64,000 nt of DNA. Source: Bacteroidales bacterium UBA3843 (lineage in GTDB: Bacteria > Bacteroidota > Bacteroidia > Bacteroidales > Paludibacteraceae). Below the pieces are notes generated by a model. That model was not told the DNA's origin and ran no database searches. It worked only from the letters and a program-made list of their open reading frames with translations. The position numbers and the translations under genes are program-made. Location: the NCBI GenBank assembly GCA_002392745.1, contig DGHR01000014.1:62001-126000 (forward strand), in the 5' to 3' direction. Positions 21,679-30,977 of the stretch are shown here, piece by piece; position 1 is the first letter of the stretch; the number at the start of each line of letters is the position of its first letter.

Positions 21679-22737
21679 TTAATCTTCTGACCCGTCAAAA
21701 GGTAATGTCGGCAAAGTGAACTTATCAAAGTCGGATTGGTAAAGTTGGTCTTGCACAACGCGGTATTTCTCAAACTCCGTTTCGGCTTTAATCTGTGCCA
21801 ATTCAGCGGAGATTTTTCCGTTATCCTGCAATATGTCTTTGTCCCATAGTTTGAGGAAACGGTTTAATCTGTCTTCCCAATCCGCCATCGTCATTGGGAT
21901 ATGCCGGATTGCCTGCATTTCGGCAAAGTCAAGATAGGCAGACACGATACGCGCCAATTGCTGCAATTCGTCTTCCGTGAGATAGTTTTTCGCGACAACC
22001 ACGTCATAACGATGTATTTTCCCGTTCGGTGCACCTTCCCATGATGTCAGCCCCATGTGCTCTTTCTCGGCATCGGCACGCTCATAAATCAGTTCTGCCG
22101 CAGTGTGCTGATGAACCGAATAGTGCATCTTGTTCTGTACGGCAGCAAAGAAGCGCTGGGTAGCAGCAGCCGTCGGGTCATAGTCAATACTGGTGGCGTA
22201 TATGTCAGTTATTTTCTGATAGAAACGACGTTCGGAGAGGCGTATCTCACGCACTTTCTCCAATTGTTTCTCAAAGTAATCTTTGGTGAGAATAGTACCG
22301 CCATTTTTCAATCGCTCGGAATCCATCACCCACCCTTGAATCGTATAGTCTTTCACTATGGCATTGGCCCATTTGCGGAACTGCACAGCACGCTCGTTAT
22401 TTACCTTAAAGCCTACGGCTATAATCATTTGCAGGCTATAATGTTTCACCTCACGCGTCACTTGTCGGGTGCCTTCGGTTTGAACTATCCGAAAATTACG
22501 GATAGTTGCCCCCTCTTCCAATTCGTGGTCGTTATATACCTTTTGAATATGGTCATTTATTGTGCGCACATCAACACCATATAATTCCGCCATCAGGCGT
22601 TGGGTCAGCCAGATGTTTTCGTCTTCGTAGCGCAATTCTACGCTTTGCGGTTGGTCGCCGATGGCACTAACAAAAGTGAGATATTCAGCAGCCGAACTGC
22701 GAATGGTTATTTCCTTTGATGATTTTTTCTTAGCCAT
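21679..22737 (-). CDS. RhuM family (virulence-protein-like) protein
   Basis: A 352-residue cytoplasmic protein. The segments IWLTQRLMAELYGVDVRTINDHIQKVY, HYSLQMIIAVGFKVNNERAVQFRKWANAI and the C-terminal HxYDVVVAKNYLTEDEL are hallmarks of RhuM, a family first noted in a Salmonella pathogenicity island and now found mostly in defence islands beside restriction or helicase genes. The N-terminal part resembles phage Bro/KilA-like DNA-binding regions. Its function is unknown. It follows the DUF2075 gene by 103 bases on the same strand and may be the last member of that operon. Confidence 0.85.
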   Translation of the reverse strand: MAKKKSSKEITIRSSAAEYLTFVSAIGDQPQSVELRYEDENIWLTQRLMAELYGVDVRTINDHIQKVYNDHELEEGATIRNFRIVQTEGTRQVTREVKHYSLQMIIAVGFKVNNERAVQFRKWANAIVKDYTIQGWVMDSERLKNGGTILTKDYFEKQLEKVREIRLSERRFYQKITDIYATSIDYDPTAAATQRFFAAVQNKMHYSVHQHTAAELIYERADAEKEHMGLTSWEGAPNGKIHRYDVVVAKNYLTEDELQQLARIVSAYLDFAEMQAIRHIPMTMADWEDRLNRFLKLWDKDILQDNGKISAELAQIKAETEFEKYRVVQDQLYQSDFDKFTLPTLPFDGSED

Positions 22738-22840
22738 GTGTTATTCGTTGTGTTTAACGTTGAAGGATTTGTGTTTTTTTACCCCTCCATATATAAGTCA
22801 AAAAAGACCTGAAATCTATCACCTTAAAAGCAACTTTTTT

Positions 22841-24895
22841 TCAATTTTCTTCTTCTATACCCAAACTTTTCAAATAGTTGTATGTGCTATCATAATATTC
22901 TGGCAATCGGGTGTGGTCGTCGGGTGAGCCTTTGGGGACACAGATTATCATGCCTTGGCGTGCACGTGTAAGAAGGACGCGGTAGGCGTTAATAAGATAT
23001 GCTTGGCGGTCTGATTTCTTGATATTATTCCACTTATTACCACCGTTGAATTCGAAGAAATTCCATCCGTTTGGCGTATAGCGCAAATCACCATCCCAAA
23101 CCACGCAAGTCCAATCCAACTCTAAACCCTGCACATCAAACTCTGAGGCAGCATCTTCCAAGAAAAGTGACGAACGCACGTCGTTGATATCATCCAAGAA
23201 CCAATGCACCGTGTCTGGCTTGCAGCGGACATCAATCGCCAGCGGTTTAAGGCGATAGGCTTTAGAGGAAACCAACAGCCCGTAACGCTCGTTTCCTCGT
23301 GCGTGGGTACGCAGCCATTCTTTGGCCTTGTTCAGATCACGCGTTAAGGCAATCGGGTAGCGGTCAGCGATGTCTGCATATATCTTGCGGACGTTTTCTG
23401 CGTCTCCGTCGAGCAGGTAATGCACCATATTGGACAAACTCTCTGCACGGAACGAACGCATCGAAACCGCCAGATGCAGGTCGTCAGAAAAAGTCTTATT
23501 GGGGTTATTCTCCAGAAGTTCAGATACCTTTCCCTCTGCGTATTCTTTAGCGGTGAGTTGCGAGGATATATAAACTTTCCAATTGGGGAAGGTCTCATTG
23601 AGCGCACGTATCCATTCACCTATACCGGCTTCACCTGTGTTGATTTCCTGACCGCCACCAACGAGGCAAACAATAACCGCCCAATCGGGTCTCTGATCCA
23701 AAGACCAAATGAGGAACTCACCTTCCGACATGGGGAAGTTTGCGAAACCTTTCTTACGGCTCAGCCAATTCGCGATGTGTTCTTTATCCCATGAACGTTG
23801 TGCTTCATCGAAAATAGCGATATTTTCCACCTCTCCGTAACCGGCTTCTTGGTCTTTTAATTCCTTTGTAGGGTCAATCTCCAGAGTGCCATTCACCACC
23901 TTTACTTTGTTGAGCATATTATCGCGGTAGCGGTGGATGATTTGGATGAAACGCTTTACTTCGCGCTCCGCCTCTTTCTTTGTGATTTTATTGCCTTTCT
24001 CTTTCTCCTGCGCTTGTTTGTCACGCGTCAGGGCTTCTGTCAGCACTTGCACTAAAGGTCCGTTCCCTGAGAGATAAACAGCTAAGTCTTGTTTCTCCTG
24101 TTGTACGGCTACATTCAACCCCACTAAAGTCTTACCTGCACCCGGAACGCCTGTGACGAAACAGATACTCTTACCTCCGCGGGCTTTGGTGTCGCGGATG
24201 ACTTGGCGTACATAGCGCGTGGTGGTCTCTAACTGGGCGCCTTCCGCTTCGCTTTTGGTGATGTTCTCTACGCTATGATTGAGATAAAGCGACCGTGCGG
24301 CCTCTATGATAGTGGGTGTCGGGGCATAACGGCTACGAGACCAATCTTCCAAGGAAACGGCATAGTGTTTCGGTTCTAATGATTGCGATAATACCAACTC
24401 AAAGACATCCTTCAAGTGTGCCGCATTGGTTAGCAGAGGCTCGTAGATACCATCGTCGTAGTGCGAGGGTTGGCAGAGAGTAGAAAAGGCTGTTTCTTCG
24501 GTTGCAACCAAAATAGGGATGATACATCTGTCGGCGCTTCCTTGGTGGAAATTCTTTAGGTCTAAGGCATAGTCGAGCACCTGATCTACGTCTTGGTGCT
24601 TGAATTCTTCTTCACCGGCTTTGAATTCCACTACGAAAACACGTTCACGAAGAAGAACCACCACATCAATGCGTTTGCCTAAACGCGGAATGGTATATTC
24701 GAAGATGATTTGTGCGGGCTCGTTGGAATAGGGCGCAAGCAAGTTCTTCATAATGGTTATTTCTTGCTCCCAAGCGAACTTCTGCGTAGAGGCGGTGTCC
24801 ATCTCATCCGCGCGCGACATTTTGCCGAAGATGGAGTTAGTATCTTCCGCAACGAATGTTGCTATGTTTGCTTGGTAGAAATAACGGTTTGTCAT
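22841..24895 (-). CDS. DUF2075 NTPase/helicase with N-terminal PD-(D/E)XK-like nuclease region
   Basis: A 684-residue protein. The N-terminal ~140 residues contain GKRIDVVVLLRERVFVVEFKAG, the D...ExK spacing of a PD-(D/E)XK nuclease core. An SF1-type motor follows: Walker A VTGVPGAGKTLVGLN near residue 250, Walker B NIAIFDEAQRSWDKEH near 365, a Q-rich motif region around LDQRPDWAVIVCLVGGGQEI, and a C-terminal motor half ending in INAYRVLLTRARQGMIICVP (motif VI, as in UvrD-like helicases). This is DUF2075. In this context, next to a methyltransferase and a kinase/receiver pair, it is the probable DNA-degrading arm. It starts 56 bases after the receiver gene. Confidence 0.8.
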   Translation of the reverse strand: MTNRYFYQANIATFVAEDTNSIFGKMSRADEMDTASTQKFAWEQEITIMKNLLAPYSNEPAQIIFEYTIPRLGKRIDVVVLLRERVFVVEFKAGEEEFKHQDVDQVLDYALDLKNFHQGSADRCIIPILVATEETAFSTLCQPSHYDDGIYEPLLTNAAHLKDVFELVLSQSLEPKHYAVSLEDWSRSRYAPTPTIIEAARSLYLNHSVENITKSEAEGAQLETTTRYVRQVIRDTKARGGKSICFVTGVPGAGKTLVGLNVAVQQEKQDLAVYLSGNGPLVQVLTEALTRDKQAQEKEKGNKITKKEAEREVKRFIQIIHRYRDNMLNKVKVVNGTLEIDPTKELKDQEAGYGEVENIAIFDEAQRSWDKEHIANWLSRKKGFANFPMSEGEFLIWSLDQRPDWAVIVCLVGGGQEINTGEAGIGEWIRALNETFPNWKVYISSQLTAKEYAEGKVSELLENNPNKTFSDDLHLAVSMRSFRAESLSNMVHYLLDGDAENVRKIYADIADRYPIALTRDLNKAKEWLRTHARGNERYGLLVSSKAYRLKPLAIDVRCKPDTVHWFLDDINDVRSSLFLEDAASEFDVQGLELDWTCVVWDGDLRYTPNGWNFFEFNGGNKWNNIKKSDRQAYLINAYRVLLTRARQGMIICVPKGSPDDHTRLPEYYDSTYNYLKSLGIEEEN

Positions 24896-24951
24896 AGTAT
24901 ATGTTTTTTGTTATCTCGGAGGTACTTATTAGAGGTACTTATTTTATTAAT

Positions 24952-26103
24952 TTATCTAAAAATAGCTTCATTAGGAATACTTGGGATCCCCTGTCTTTGC
25001 AGATATGCTGCATATTGTTGCTGAATTTTACTAATATATGGAGGAAGTAGGCGTCCAATACGATATATTTTTATATTATTCCATTTATCAATGCTTAATT
25101 TGCGATAACTAATCTTCATTATCTTCCCTTGAATGAATGCAACATAACTGCAATTTTTCTTTTCTATGAATTCTCCATTTACAAATGGTATGTTTTCGTC
25201 ACTTTCTTGTTTGTTAATGTTACTTTCATCAATGAATGCTCCTTTCAATAAATATAAATCTTTTTGTTCACGTATGATATCACAATCAGGACGAATATTT
25301 ATATAATATGTATTTTCTTTTAGATATACGTCACCGGCGAAAGGATAATCAGGTAACTTGTCATTAGAAATAAAACGTTCACATTCTAGTATATTACGTA
25401 AATCTTCTTTTGTTATTTTTCCTATAGTTTCTTGAGATAATATATCATCATCTAGTTTGATTAGATTTATGCGGTAAGACAAATTGTTTTGTAATAAATT
25501 TAACAAGTCATAATCTTTATCTCCTCCGTCGTTGTCGATGTTCTCTTTTAGAATTTGAGGCCAAGCAGGATGAGCATCAGTCAAGGACCAGATCATTTCT
25601 GTTTTTGCTTCGCGGTTAACTTTTTCCCATTCCTTCAATAGATATGCAGGTGGTGTTTTCTTTAACCAATCAGTTATTTCAGCAAACAACTTATCTGCAG
25701 TATCTACTTCGTTTTTCTTTTTGATAAAAATAGGATCTTTCGCTATGTTAATGTTATGAGTTTCAAGGGCGACTTCAATATCATGAATATTTTCATCACT
25801 AAAAATAAAAACAGGAACATAGCAAACATTACGCAATTCTTTCAAAAATGCAATGTTGTCATTTATTGTGGCTTCAGGTATAATATCTGTCCCGCTTAAA
25901 TTCCAATCTAATATAAGAAAACTAATAGAATGAAATTGCTTTATTAGTTCATCTGGTAATTCCTGATATTCCAACAAAGGGATATGATTTTCCTTTAGTG
26001 ATGCTATTATCTTTTGAATACCATTTGGCGTTCTTGTCTCTTCATTGATTTTCTCATCAATGACTACTCCTATTCCAGAAAACAGTTCTTTTATATTAGT
26101 CAT
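24952..26103 (-). CDS. Receiver-domain protein with uncharacterised C-terminal region
   Basis: A 383-residue protein. Residues 1-135 fit a response-regulator receiver: acidic pair IDE at 15-17, phospho-acceptor D66 in FLILDWNLSG, S102 in VFIFSDEN and K128 in IFIKKKN, in the usual order and spacing. The remaining 250 residues are not a known output domain: no HTH, no cyclase motifs, but conserved-looking blocks such as YYINIRPDCDIIREQ and GRLLPPYISKIQQQYAAYL. Its ATG overlaps the end of the kinase gene by eight bases. The coding sequence is markedly AT-rich compared with flanking housekeeping genes, a sign of transfer. Inference: it is the phospho-controlled partner of the kinase. Confidence 0.65.
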   Translation of the reverse strand: MTNIKELFSGIGVVIDEKINEETRTPNGIQKIIASLKENHIPLLEYQELPDELIKQFHSISFLILDWNLSGTDIIPEATINDNIAFLKELRNVCYVPVFIFSDENIHDIEVALETHNINIAKDPIFIKKKNEVDTADKLFAEITDWLKKTPPAYLLKEWEKVNREAKTEMIWSLTDAHPAWPQILKENIDNDGGDKDYDLLNLLQNNLSYRINLIKLDDDILSQETIGKITKEDLRNILECERFISNDKLPDYPFAGDVYLKENTYYINIRPDCDIIREQKDLYLLKGAFIDESNINKQESDENIPFVNGEFIEKKNCSYVAFIQGKIMKISYRKLSIDKWNNIKIYRIGRLLPPYISKIQQQYAAYLQRQGIPSIPNEAIFR

Positions 26104-28357
26104 TTTCGTCAGATTTTACAAAGTTAATAACAAAATTTGCTCCGGGAAGTACTTTCTCTGAATCTATTTCAGCCAGAGAGATAGAATACCCCATTCTTTG
26201 CAACAATTGGCGTGCAATATATAATCCTAAACCACGTCCGTCTTCTTTGCCGGAATAGAAAGCCTCAAAAATAAATGGTTTATCGTCATCTCTAATGCCA
26301 GGACCGTTATCTGAAAATATTACTTGCTGATTGTTTCCGTCCAAAGTAATAGTAATTTTCTTTTCTGCCATATCAGGCATTCCCAACCAATAGATAGCAT
26401 TGTCAAACAAGTTTATCAGCAACTGTAATATTACCGCATCAGTACATTTTGCGATGATTGGGGAGCCTATCTTAACAACATTATAATTGATGTTTTCTCG
26501 TTTTAATGTGCGACTATATATTTTCTCAACTTTTTCCAATAAGTCGGTAAAGCGAATGTTGCGCCGCCTTTGTTTGGACGACTTAAATAGTAGTTGAATG
26601 TCTCCCATTCGGTCTCTAACAAACGAGAAAATGCCACGAATAGAGTGTAACTCGCTTTCTATTTGTTCGTCTGATAAAATCCCTCCATCAATATCTTCTA
26701 CGAGTTGGTCTATAGCATCAATGCCTTTGTTTAACATCATAGACATATCATGAGAGGCTGTTTCGACGGATAAACCGACAGCTGCCAAATCTTCGGTACT
26801 GTCCAATCTGTTTTCGTAGAATGCTTGCTCGGTTTTATATGATGCCATTAATTCCTTACAGATGGCTTCAGCGGCGCTATTTCCCTTGATTGCTTCCTGT
26901 AGAGAAACAAACTTATTTTCAACAACGCGGAGTTTTGCATTTTTTTGTTCTTTTTGCTGTTTGACTCTTTCTTGATATTGTTTATACGGATGTTGTCGTA
27001 TAAATAGCAAGAAAGAGTGTATCAAATCTATAAATTCCTGAGTGGCTTTTCCTTCTTCTATAAGACCTTCTCGATTCGTTTTGTCTTTTAATCTTGGGTT
27101 GCCGTGTTTCGAAATATCAACAAAACCGACTACTTGATCATTGCTTAAATAATCTCCTGTACGACCGATACCACGTTGTTTGTCGATTTGTAACCAATCG
27201 TTGTCTGGATTGCCATACGGTGCCACACGGATACCATCTCTGTACAAATATATTCTATGTTTTTTAATTCGTTCTTTTTCTGTTTTATCTAAATAGTAAG
27301 GCGTTTCTTTGTCCGCTACGAAATCAAATACAAAAAAATTAAATTTAAAATCTCCACACGTAGTCTTTTTTATGATAGGATTGCCAAATAAGTCCGTATT
27401 ACCCATAAACCTCTTTTTGAAATAACCTAATCCGGCTATTTGTGAGTCATGTAATGATAAACGGTACGGTATGTCATTTAGTTTATAAGAAAATACACCT
27501 TCTTTTTCATTGTAATAACCATCAGTAATTTTGAATACAGCTGAATATTTCAATAAGTCTGCTAATTTTTCAATCGCTGTTTTGGAAAAAATCCGTCGTT
27601 CTCCATTAAATTCAAAACCGACCTCTATTGGGGCCTGGCTTTTTTTCTGTATGATTTTATCAAATATAGACTCTAATTTTTGTGATTCTTCTCCAACTTC
27701 GTCTATTTTCTTCTCAGACCAAGAACCTTTCAAATTGGTTATCTCTATTCTTGTGCCATGATTATTGTCATTATCGAATTGTTGGCTGTTTACTATAACG
27801 GTTCTGTCAATTATTGATTGAGGCTCTCTTTCTGTTACAGTAATTTTTATATCGTCAATATACAATTCTTCTTGTTTTCCTTCTTTTGTAAGAAAATCAT
27901 CGTCATACAACGATAAATCATAATTTACAAAGTACTCTTTGTCGCTTCCTTCTGGACGAGTTATTATTTTAATATCCCTGCCTAATTTTAATATAGCAAA
28001 ACGTCCAATACCCTTTTCCCCTTGAATTATTCTCTTCTTTTTAGGAGTTCTACGGATCTCATTGTCTTTCGATTTTTTGTTAGGAGTTGCAGGATTCATC
28101 CAGCTATGTTCGATTGTATTCAAATCCATTCCGCAACCATTGTCCTCGATGATGATTTTAGACAATGAAGTTAACTTGAATTCGTCTTGGTCTTTATCAA
28201 TTTCAAAGTTCTCAAAACTTATCTTTACCCAATCCGCATCCGCATCATACGCATTTTTTATTAACTCCGCTAATGCAATCTGCTCATTAGTTATTAATTG
28301 TTCGCCTAACATAGTAAGCAAACGCGCATAAGGACGTATATTAAATGAGTGTTCCAT
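26096..28357 (-). CDS. Dual-GHKL ATPase: Hsp90/MORC-like N-terminus plus histidine-kinase C-terminus
   Basis: A 753-residue soluble protein with two ATPase folds. The first is Hsp90/MutL/MORC-like: N-box ELIKNAYDADADW (31-43), DNGCGM (72-77) and GEKGIGRF (113-120). The second is a histidine-kinase core: a coiled-coil (about 455-510), an H-box-like VETASHDMSMML with H536 as candidate phospho-acceptor, N-box INLFDNAIYW (648-657), DNGPGI (683-688) and GRGLGLY (707-713). No membrane segment or PAS domain is seen, so it senses something cytoplasmic. It begins five bases after the methyltransferase stop and overlaps the receiver gene. AT-rich relative to neighbours. Confidence 0.8.
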   Translation of the reverse strand: MEHSFNIRPYARLLTMLGEQLITNEQIALAELIKNAYDADADWVKISFENFEIDKDQDEFKLTSLSKIIIEDNGCGMDLNTIEHSWMNPATPNKKSKDNEIRRTPKKKRIIQGEKGIGRFAILKLGRDIKIITRPEGSDKEYFVNYDLSLYDDDFLTKEGKQEELYIDDIKITVTEREPQSIIDRTVIVNSQQFDNDNNHGTRIEITNLKGSWSEKKIDEVGEESQKLESIFDKIIQKKSQAPIEVGFEFNGERRIFSKTAIEKLADLLKYSAVFKITDGYYNEKEGVFSYKLNDIPYRLSLHDSQIAGLGYFKKRFMGNTDLFGNPIIKKTTCGDFKFNFFVFDFVADKETPYYLDKTEKERIKKHRIYLYRDGIRVAPYGNPDNDWLQIDKQRGIGRTGDYLSNDQVVGFVDISKHGNPRLKDKTNREGLIEEGKATQEFIDLIHSFLLFIRQHPYKQYQERVKQQKEQKNAKLRVVENKFVSLQEAIKGNSAAEAICKELMASYKTEQAFYENRLDSTEDLAAVGLSVETASHDMSMMLNKGIDAIDQLVEDIDGGILSDEQIESELHSIRGIFSFVRDRMGDIQLLFKSSKQRRRNIRFTDLLEKVEKIYSRTLKRENINYNVVKIGSPIIAKCTDAVILQLLINLFDNAIYWLGMPDMAEKKITITLDGNNQQVIFSDNGPGIRDDDKPFIFEAFYSGKEDGRGLGLYIARQLLQRMGYSISLAEIDSEKVLPGANFVINFVKSDEND

Positions 28358-28362
28358 GTTAA

Positions 28363-29631
28363 TTATTTTTGCATGATAATGATATATTCATTCGGGTACA
28401 CTTTTTTACAATCTTTGTTGTCAAGAGTTGTAAAACGTCCCGTGTTTTTGTCCCGCAGAGTGGGCATGAGTTTATAAGGGATATTGCGTTTGATTATTTT
28501 TTCCTCTTTAAGCCCTGCGCCTCGGAGGAAGTCGAAAAACACTTGGGCGGATTTAATCTGCACTTCTTTGATCGTAGTATTTCCGATAACGACACAAGCG
28601 TAACCGCCATCTTTTAAGATACGTGCCATTTCTTCTGCAACTTGATTCAAGTCGTTGAAATATGTCGCTACATTTCGAGCTATAAGATGGCTTTTTTCGT
28701 CAAGAGCTTTGATGATTTCTGTAGCCAGTTTGCTGCCAGACACCTCCAATGAGGTCTTACCTGAGTAGGAAGTGCCTATGAATTTCTGGCGGAATTTTGC
28801 CAAGTCATCAAAAAGCTCCATCCAATAGCCGGTTAGTTGGTGAATATCTGCGTACTCATAAGATGTTACATAAGGCGGAGATGTGATGATTGTATCAATA
28901 GAGGCATCTTCAATTCCTGTGCGACGCGCATCGCCCTCGATAATTCTACACGGTACATCAAAGAAATTGTGCGTTTGCAGATGCTCGTAGAACAGTTTGT
29001 TACTCTGCATCATTTGTTGGCAGTGTTGCTCAAAAGCTCCAAAAGGCTCCACATCGGGTTTTATCTTGTCAACTTGAGGTTTTGTGCTGGATTGTAGCCA
29101 TCTTGAGCAGTTCTTCAGGATATGCGAGATGGCTACAAGGAAGAACTCTCTTATTTTATCATCGGTTTCCTCATTTGCACATTGATATAGAAAAGCTACT
29201 TTGTATTTCTGTTCAGGCTTAAACCAATAATCAATCCGTTTGTGTGTCGGCATGTCGATAAATGCCTTGGAATCGTAGTTTGCGAATTTTGCGATAAAAG
29301 CATTATATTCAGTTTCCAATTTAATTGGATCAATAGGGGTGGTTTTGACACGAGTAATCAAAGTGGCTACAGGATTTATGTCCGTGCCGATAGACGCGTA
29401 GCCATGTGCTTTAGCCTCTACTAATGTAGTTCCACAACCTGCAAACAAATCGGCAATCATACCACCTTCTTCTGGGGGGTATAAATCAATTAATTTCTCC
29501 ACTACATTAGGAAGAAATTTGGCTGGGTAGCGATGGTAACCGTGTGTCCATTTATTTGTGGAACGGTCTTGGTTAAACGCCCATGACGGACTAACTTTTA
29601 TTTTGTCAAAATCTCTTTTGCGCATATGCAT
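28363..29631 (-). CDS. Site-specific DNA methyltransferase (N4/N6 amino type, SPPY motif)
   Basis: About 422 residues from the ATG at 29629-29631 (another ATG six bases on). Motif I is LFAGCGTTLVEAK near residue 65 and the catalytic motif IV is TSPPYVTSYEYADIH near 245, so a SAM-dependent amino-methyltransferase; S-P-P-Y is commonest among N4-cytosine enzymes but also occurs in N6-adenine ones. The N-terminal THGYHRYPAKFLPNVVEKLI is typical of this subgroup. A late CVVIGNTTIK matches the end of the catalytic domain. It heads the operon kinase-receiver-DUF2075. No specificity subunit is adjacent, so the target site is unknown. No canonical promoter was found upstream. Confidence 0.88.
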   Translation of the reverse strand: MHMRKRDFDKIKVSPSWAFNQDRSTNKWTHGYHRYPAKFLPNVVEKLIDLYPPEEGGMIADLFAGCGTTLVEAKAHGYASIGTDINPVATLITRVKTTPIDPIKLETEYNAFIAKFANYDSKAFIDMPTHKRIDYWFKPEQKYKVAFLYQCANEETDDKIREFFLVAISHILKNCSRWLQSSTKPQVDKIKPDVEPFGAFEQHCQQMMQSNKLFYEHLQTHNFFDVPCRIIEGDARRTGIEDASIDTIITSPPYVTSYEYADIHQLTGYWMELFDDLAKFRQKFIGTSYSGKTSLEVSGSKLATEIIKALDEKSHLIARNVATYFNDLNQVAEEMARILKDGGYACVVIGNTTIKEVQIKSAQVFFDFLRGAGLKEEKIIKRNIPYKLMPTLRDKNTGRFTTLDNKDCKKVYPNEYIIIMQK

Positions 29632-29714
29632 ATATTTTTGTAATAACAAATGCTCTTTTTTGTGTGTACAACCTTGCGAAAGGGGCTTTCAATCGCTCGG
29701 ATGGGGGTTTCGTG

Positions 29715-29747
29715 TCTCGGTCTTCTCTCGGTCATCTCTTGCTCATC
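29715..29747. repeat. Period-11 repeat (3 units) upstream of the methyltransferase gene
   Basis: TCTCGGTCTTC, TCTCGGTCATC, TCTTGCTCATC: three 11-mers in direct succession in the gap between yhcG and the methyltransferase gene. Confidence 0.65.
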
Positions 29748-29794
29748 GGTCGGTGGAAGGTGGCATAGCAACCTTACCAAGTAGCCACGCTTAA

Positions 29795-30859
29795 TTATTC
29801 AGGATATTGTCTGTGTTCCTCTTTGAATGTAGCAATCTCAGCAGCAATCGCTTCTTGCAATTCTTGCTTCGGGATGATTAACTGGTAGTCCGCGACACCA
29901 ATAGGTTTACCCATATCTTCCAATGTTAGAGATACCTCTACATTGTCCTTCTCCGCGCACAGAATAATACCGATTGAGCGGTTCTCGTCTTCTCCTTTCT
30001 CTAAACGGTCAAGAAGCGACAGATAAGCATTCATCTTACCGGCATATTCCGGAAGGAACTCACCGATCTTCAAATCGATAGCCACCAAACATCGCAACTT
30101 GCGATGGAAAAAGAGCATATCCACCTTGTATTCCTTGCCATTATATTCCAGCATATGCTGATTGCCGATGAATGTAAATCCATCCCCCAGTTCCAGAAGG
30201 AAGAGTTTGATCTTCTCAACCAAACGTGCTTCCAATTCCAACTCCAATATAGGAGAAGTCACCCCTAAGAACCCAAGGTTGTATGTGCCGCGGAAAACCT
30301 CGTTGGCGTATTTGGCTTGTTCTGCCGGTAGAGTTGAGGCAAAGTTGTTCTCCATTGAGACCAACGGCTGACTCTCGTGCATTTTTAATTTGAGAGCATT
30401 CAGCAGCAATTCGCGGCTCCATCCTTTTGCTACAGATTCTTGAGCATAAAACAACGTGGCACTATCGCTTAAATCTTTATTAAGAATCAATAAGTTATGT
30501 GACCATGGCAAAAGTGCTACGGTCTGTAGCAGTTTAGAGTCGCTATCTTTATATCGGGTATAGAAGGCCTTCATGTTCCATAATTGACGAGGCGACATAC
30601 CCATTTGGGGATAGCGTTCCTTCAAATCGGCAGATAGTTTCTTAACAATTTGGCTGCCGTGCTTGCTTTCTAATTTTCTATCATAGAGCAATTTTCCTAT
30701 CTCCCAATATGTATCATTTGAGGTAGCCGCCACCTGACGAGCCAAACGAAACCGAGCACTTTCAATTACTGCTACGGCTTGTAGCAGTAATTCCTTATAC
30801 TCGTCTGATTTGAACGGCGTGTCTAATTGTTGAGTACTTATTTGCTCTATATCTGCCAT
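29795..30859 (-). CDS. DUF1016/YhcG-type PD-(D/E)XK nuclease
   Basis: A 354-residue protein. The N-terminal DUF1016_N half contains ARFRLARQVAATSNDTYWEIGKLL, LSADLKERYPQMGMSPRQLWNMKAFYTRY and LPWSHNLLIL. The C-terminal nuclease half carries FTFIGNQHMLEYNGKEYKVDMLFFHR and LRCLVAIDLKIGEF, the D...DxK arrangement of the PD-(D/E)XK fold, then YAGKMNAYLSLLD. The family is common in defence islands and often linked to restriction systems; a dedicated partner is not always present. It has its own promoter (30947-30977) and sits 145 bases upstream of the methyltransferase gene, so it may or may not belong to the same system. Confidence 0.88.
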   Translation of the reverse strand: MADIEQISTQQLDTPFKSDEYKELLLQAVAVIESARFRLARQVAATSNDTYWEIGKLLYDRKLESKHGSQIVKKLSADLKERYPQMGMSPRQLWNMKAFYTRYKDSDSKLLQTVALLPWSHNLLILNKDLSDSATLFYAQESVAKGWSRELLLNALKLKMHESQPLVSMENNFASTLPAEQAKYANEVFRGTYNLGFLGVTSPILELELEARLVEKIKLFLLELGDGFTFIGNQHMLEYNGKEYKVDMLFFHRKLRCLVAIDLKIGEFLPEYAGKMNAYLSLLDRLEKGEDENRSIGIILCAEKDNVEVSLTLEDMGKPIGVADYQLIIPKQELQEAIAAEIATFKEEHRQYPE

Positions 30860-30946
30860 GGTTTTTATTGTCGGTTGATCGTGTCACGGAGGGTGGTAAT
30901 TTTGACAACAATGTTGACACAATTCCCTATTTTACAATTTCGCCTG

Positions 30947-30977
30947 CAAAGGTACAATAATTTTTTGATATATGCAA
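30947..30977 (-). promoter_or_regulatory. Promoter of yhcG
   Basis: Minus strand TTGCATATATC (30967-30977) and TACCTTTG (30947-30954), 20 bases between TTG and TA. Confidence 0.8.

Noticed and set aside
24952..28357. Detocs defence system
   Set aside because: The receiver protein has no purine-nucleoside-phosphorylase domain and the kinase has an extra Hsp90-like ATPase; only the two-component logic is shared.
21679..30859. Prophage or transposon carrying the island
   Set aside because: No integrase, transposase, structural phage genes, terminal repeats or tRNA attachment site were found at either edge.
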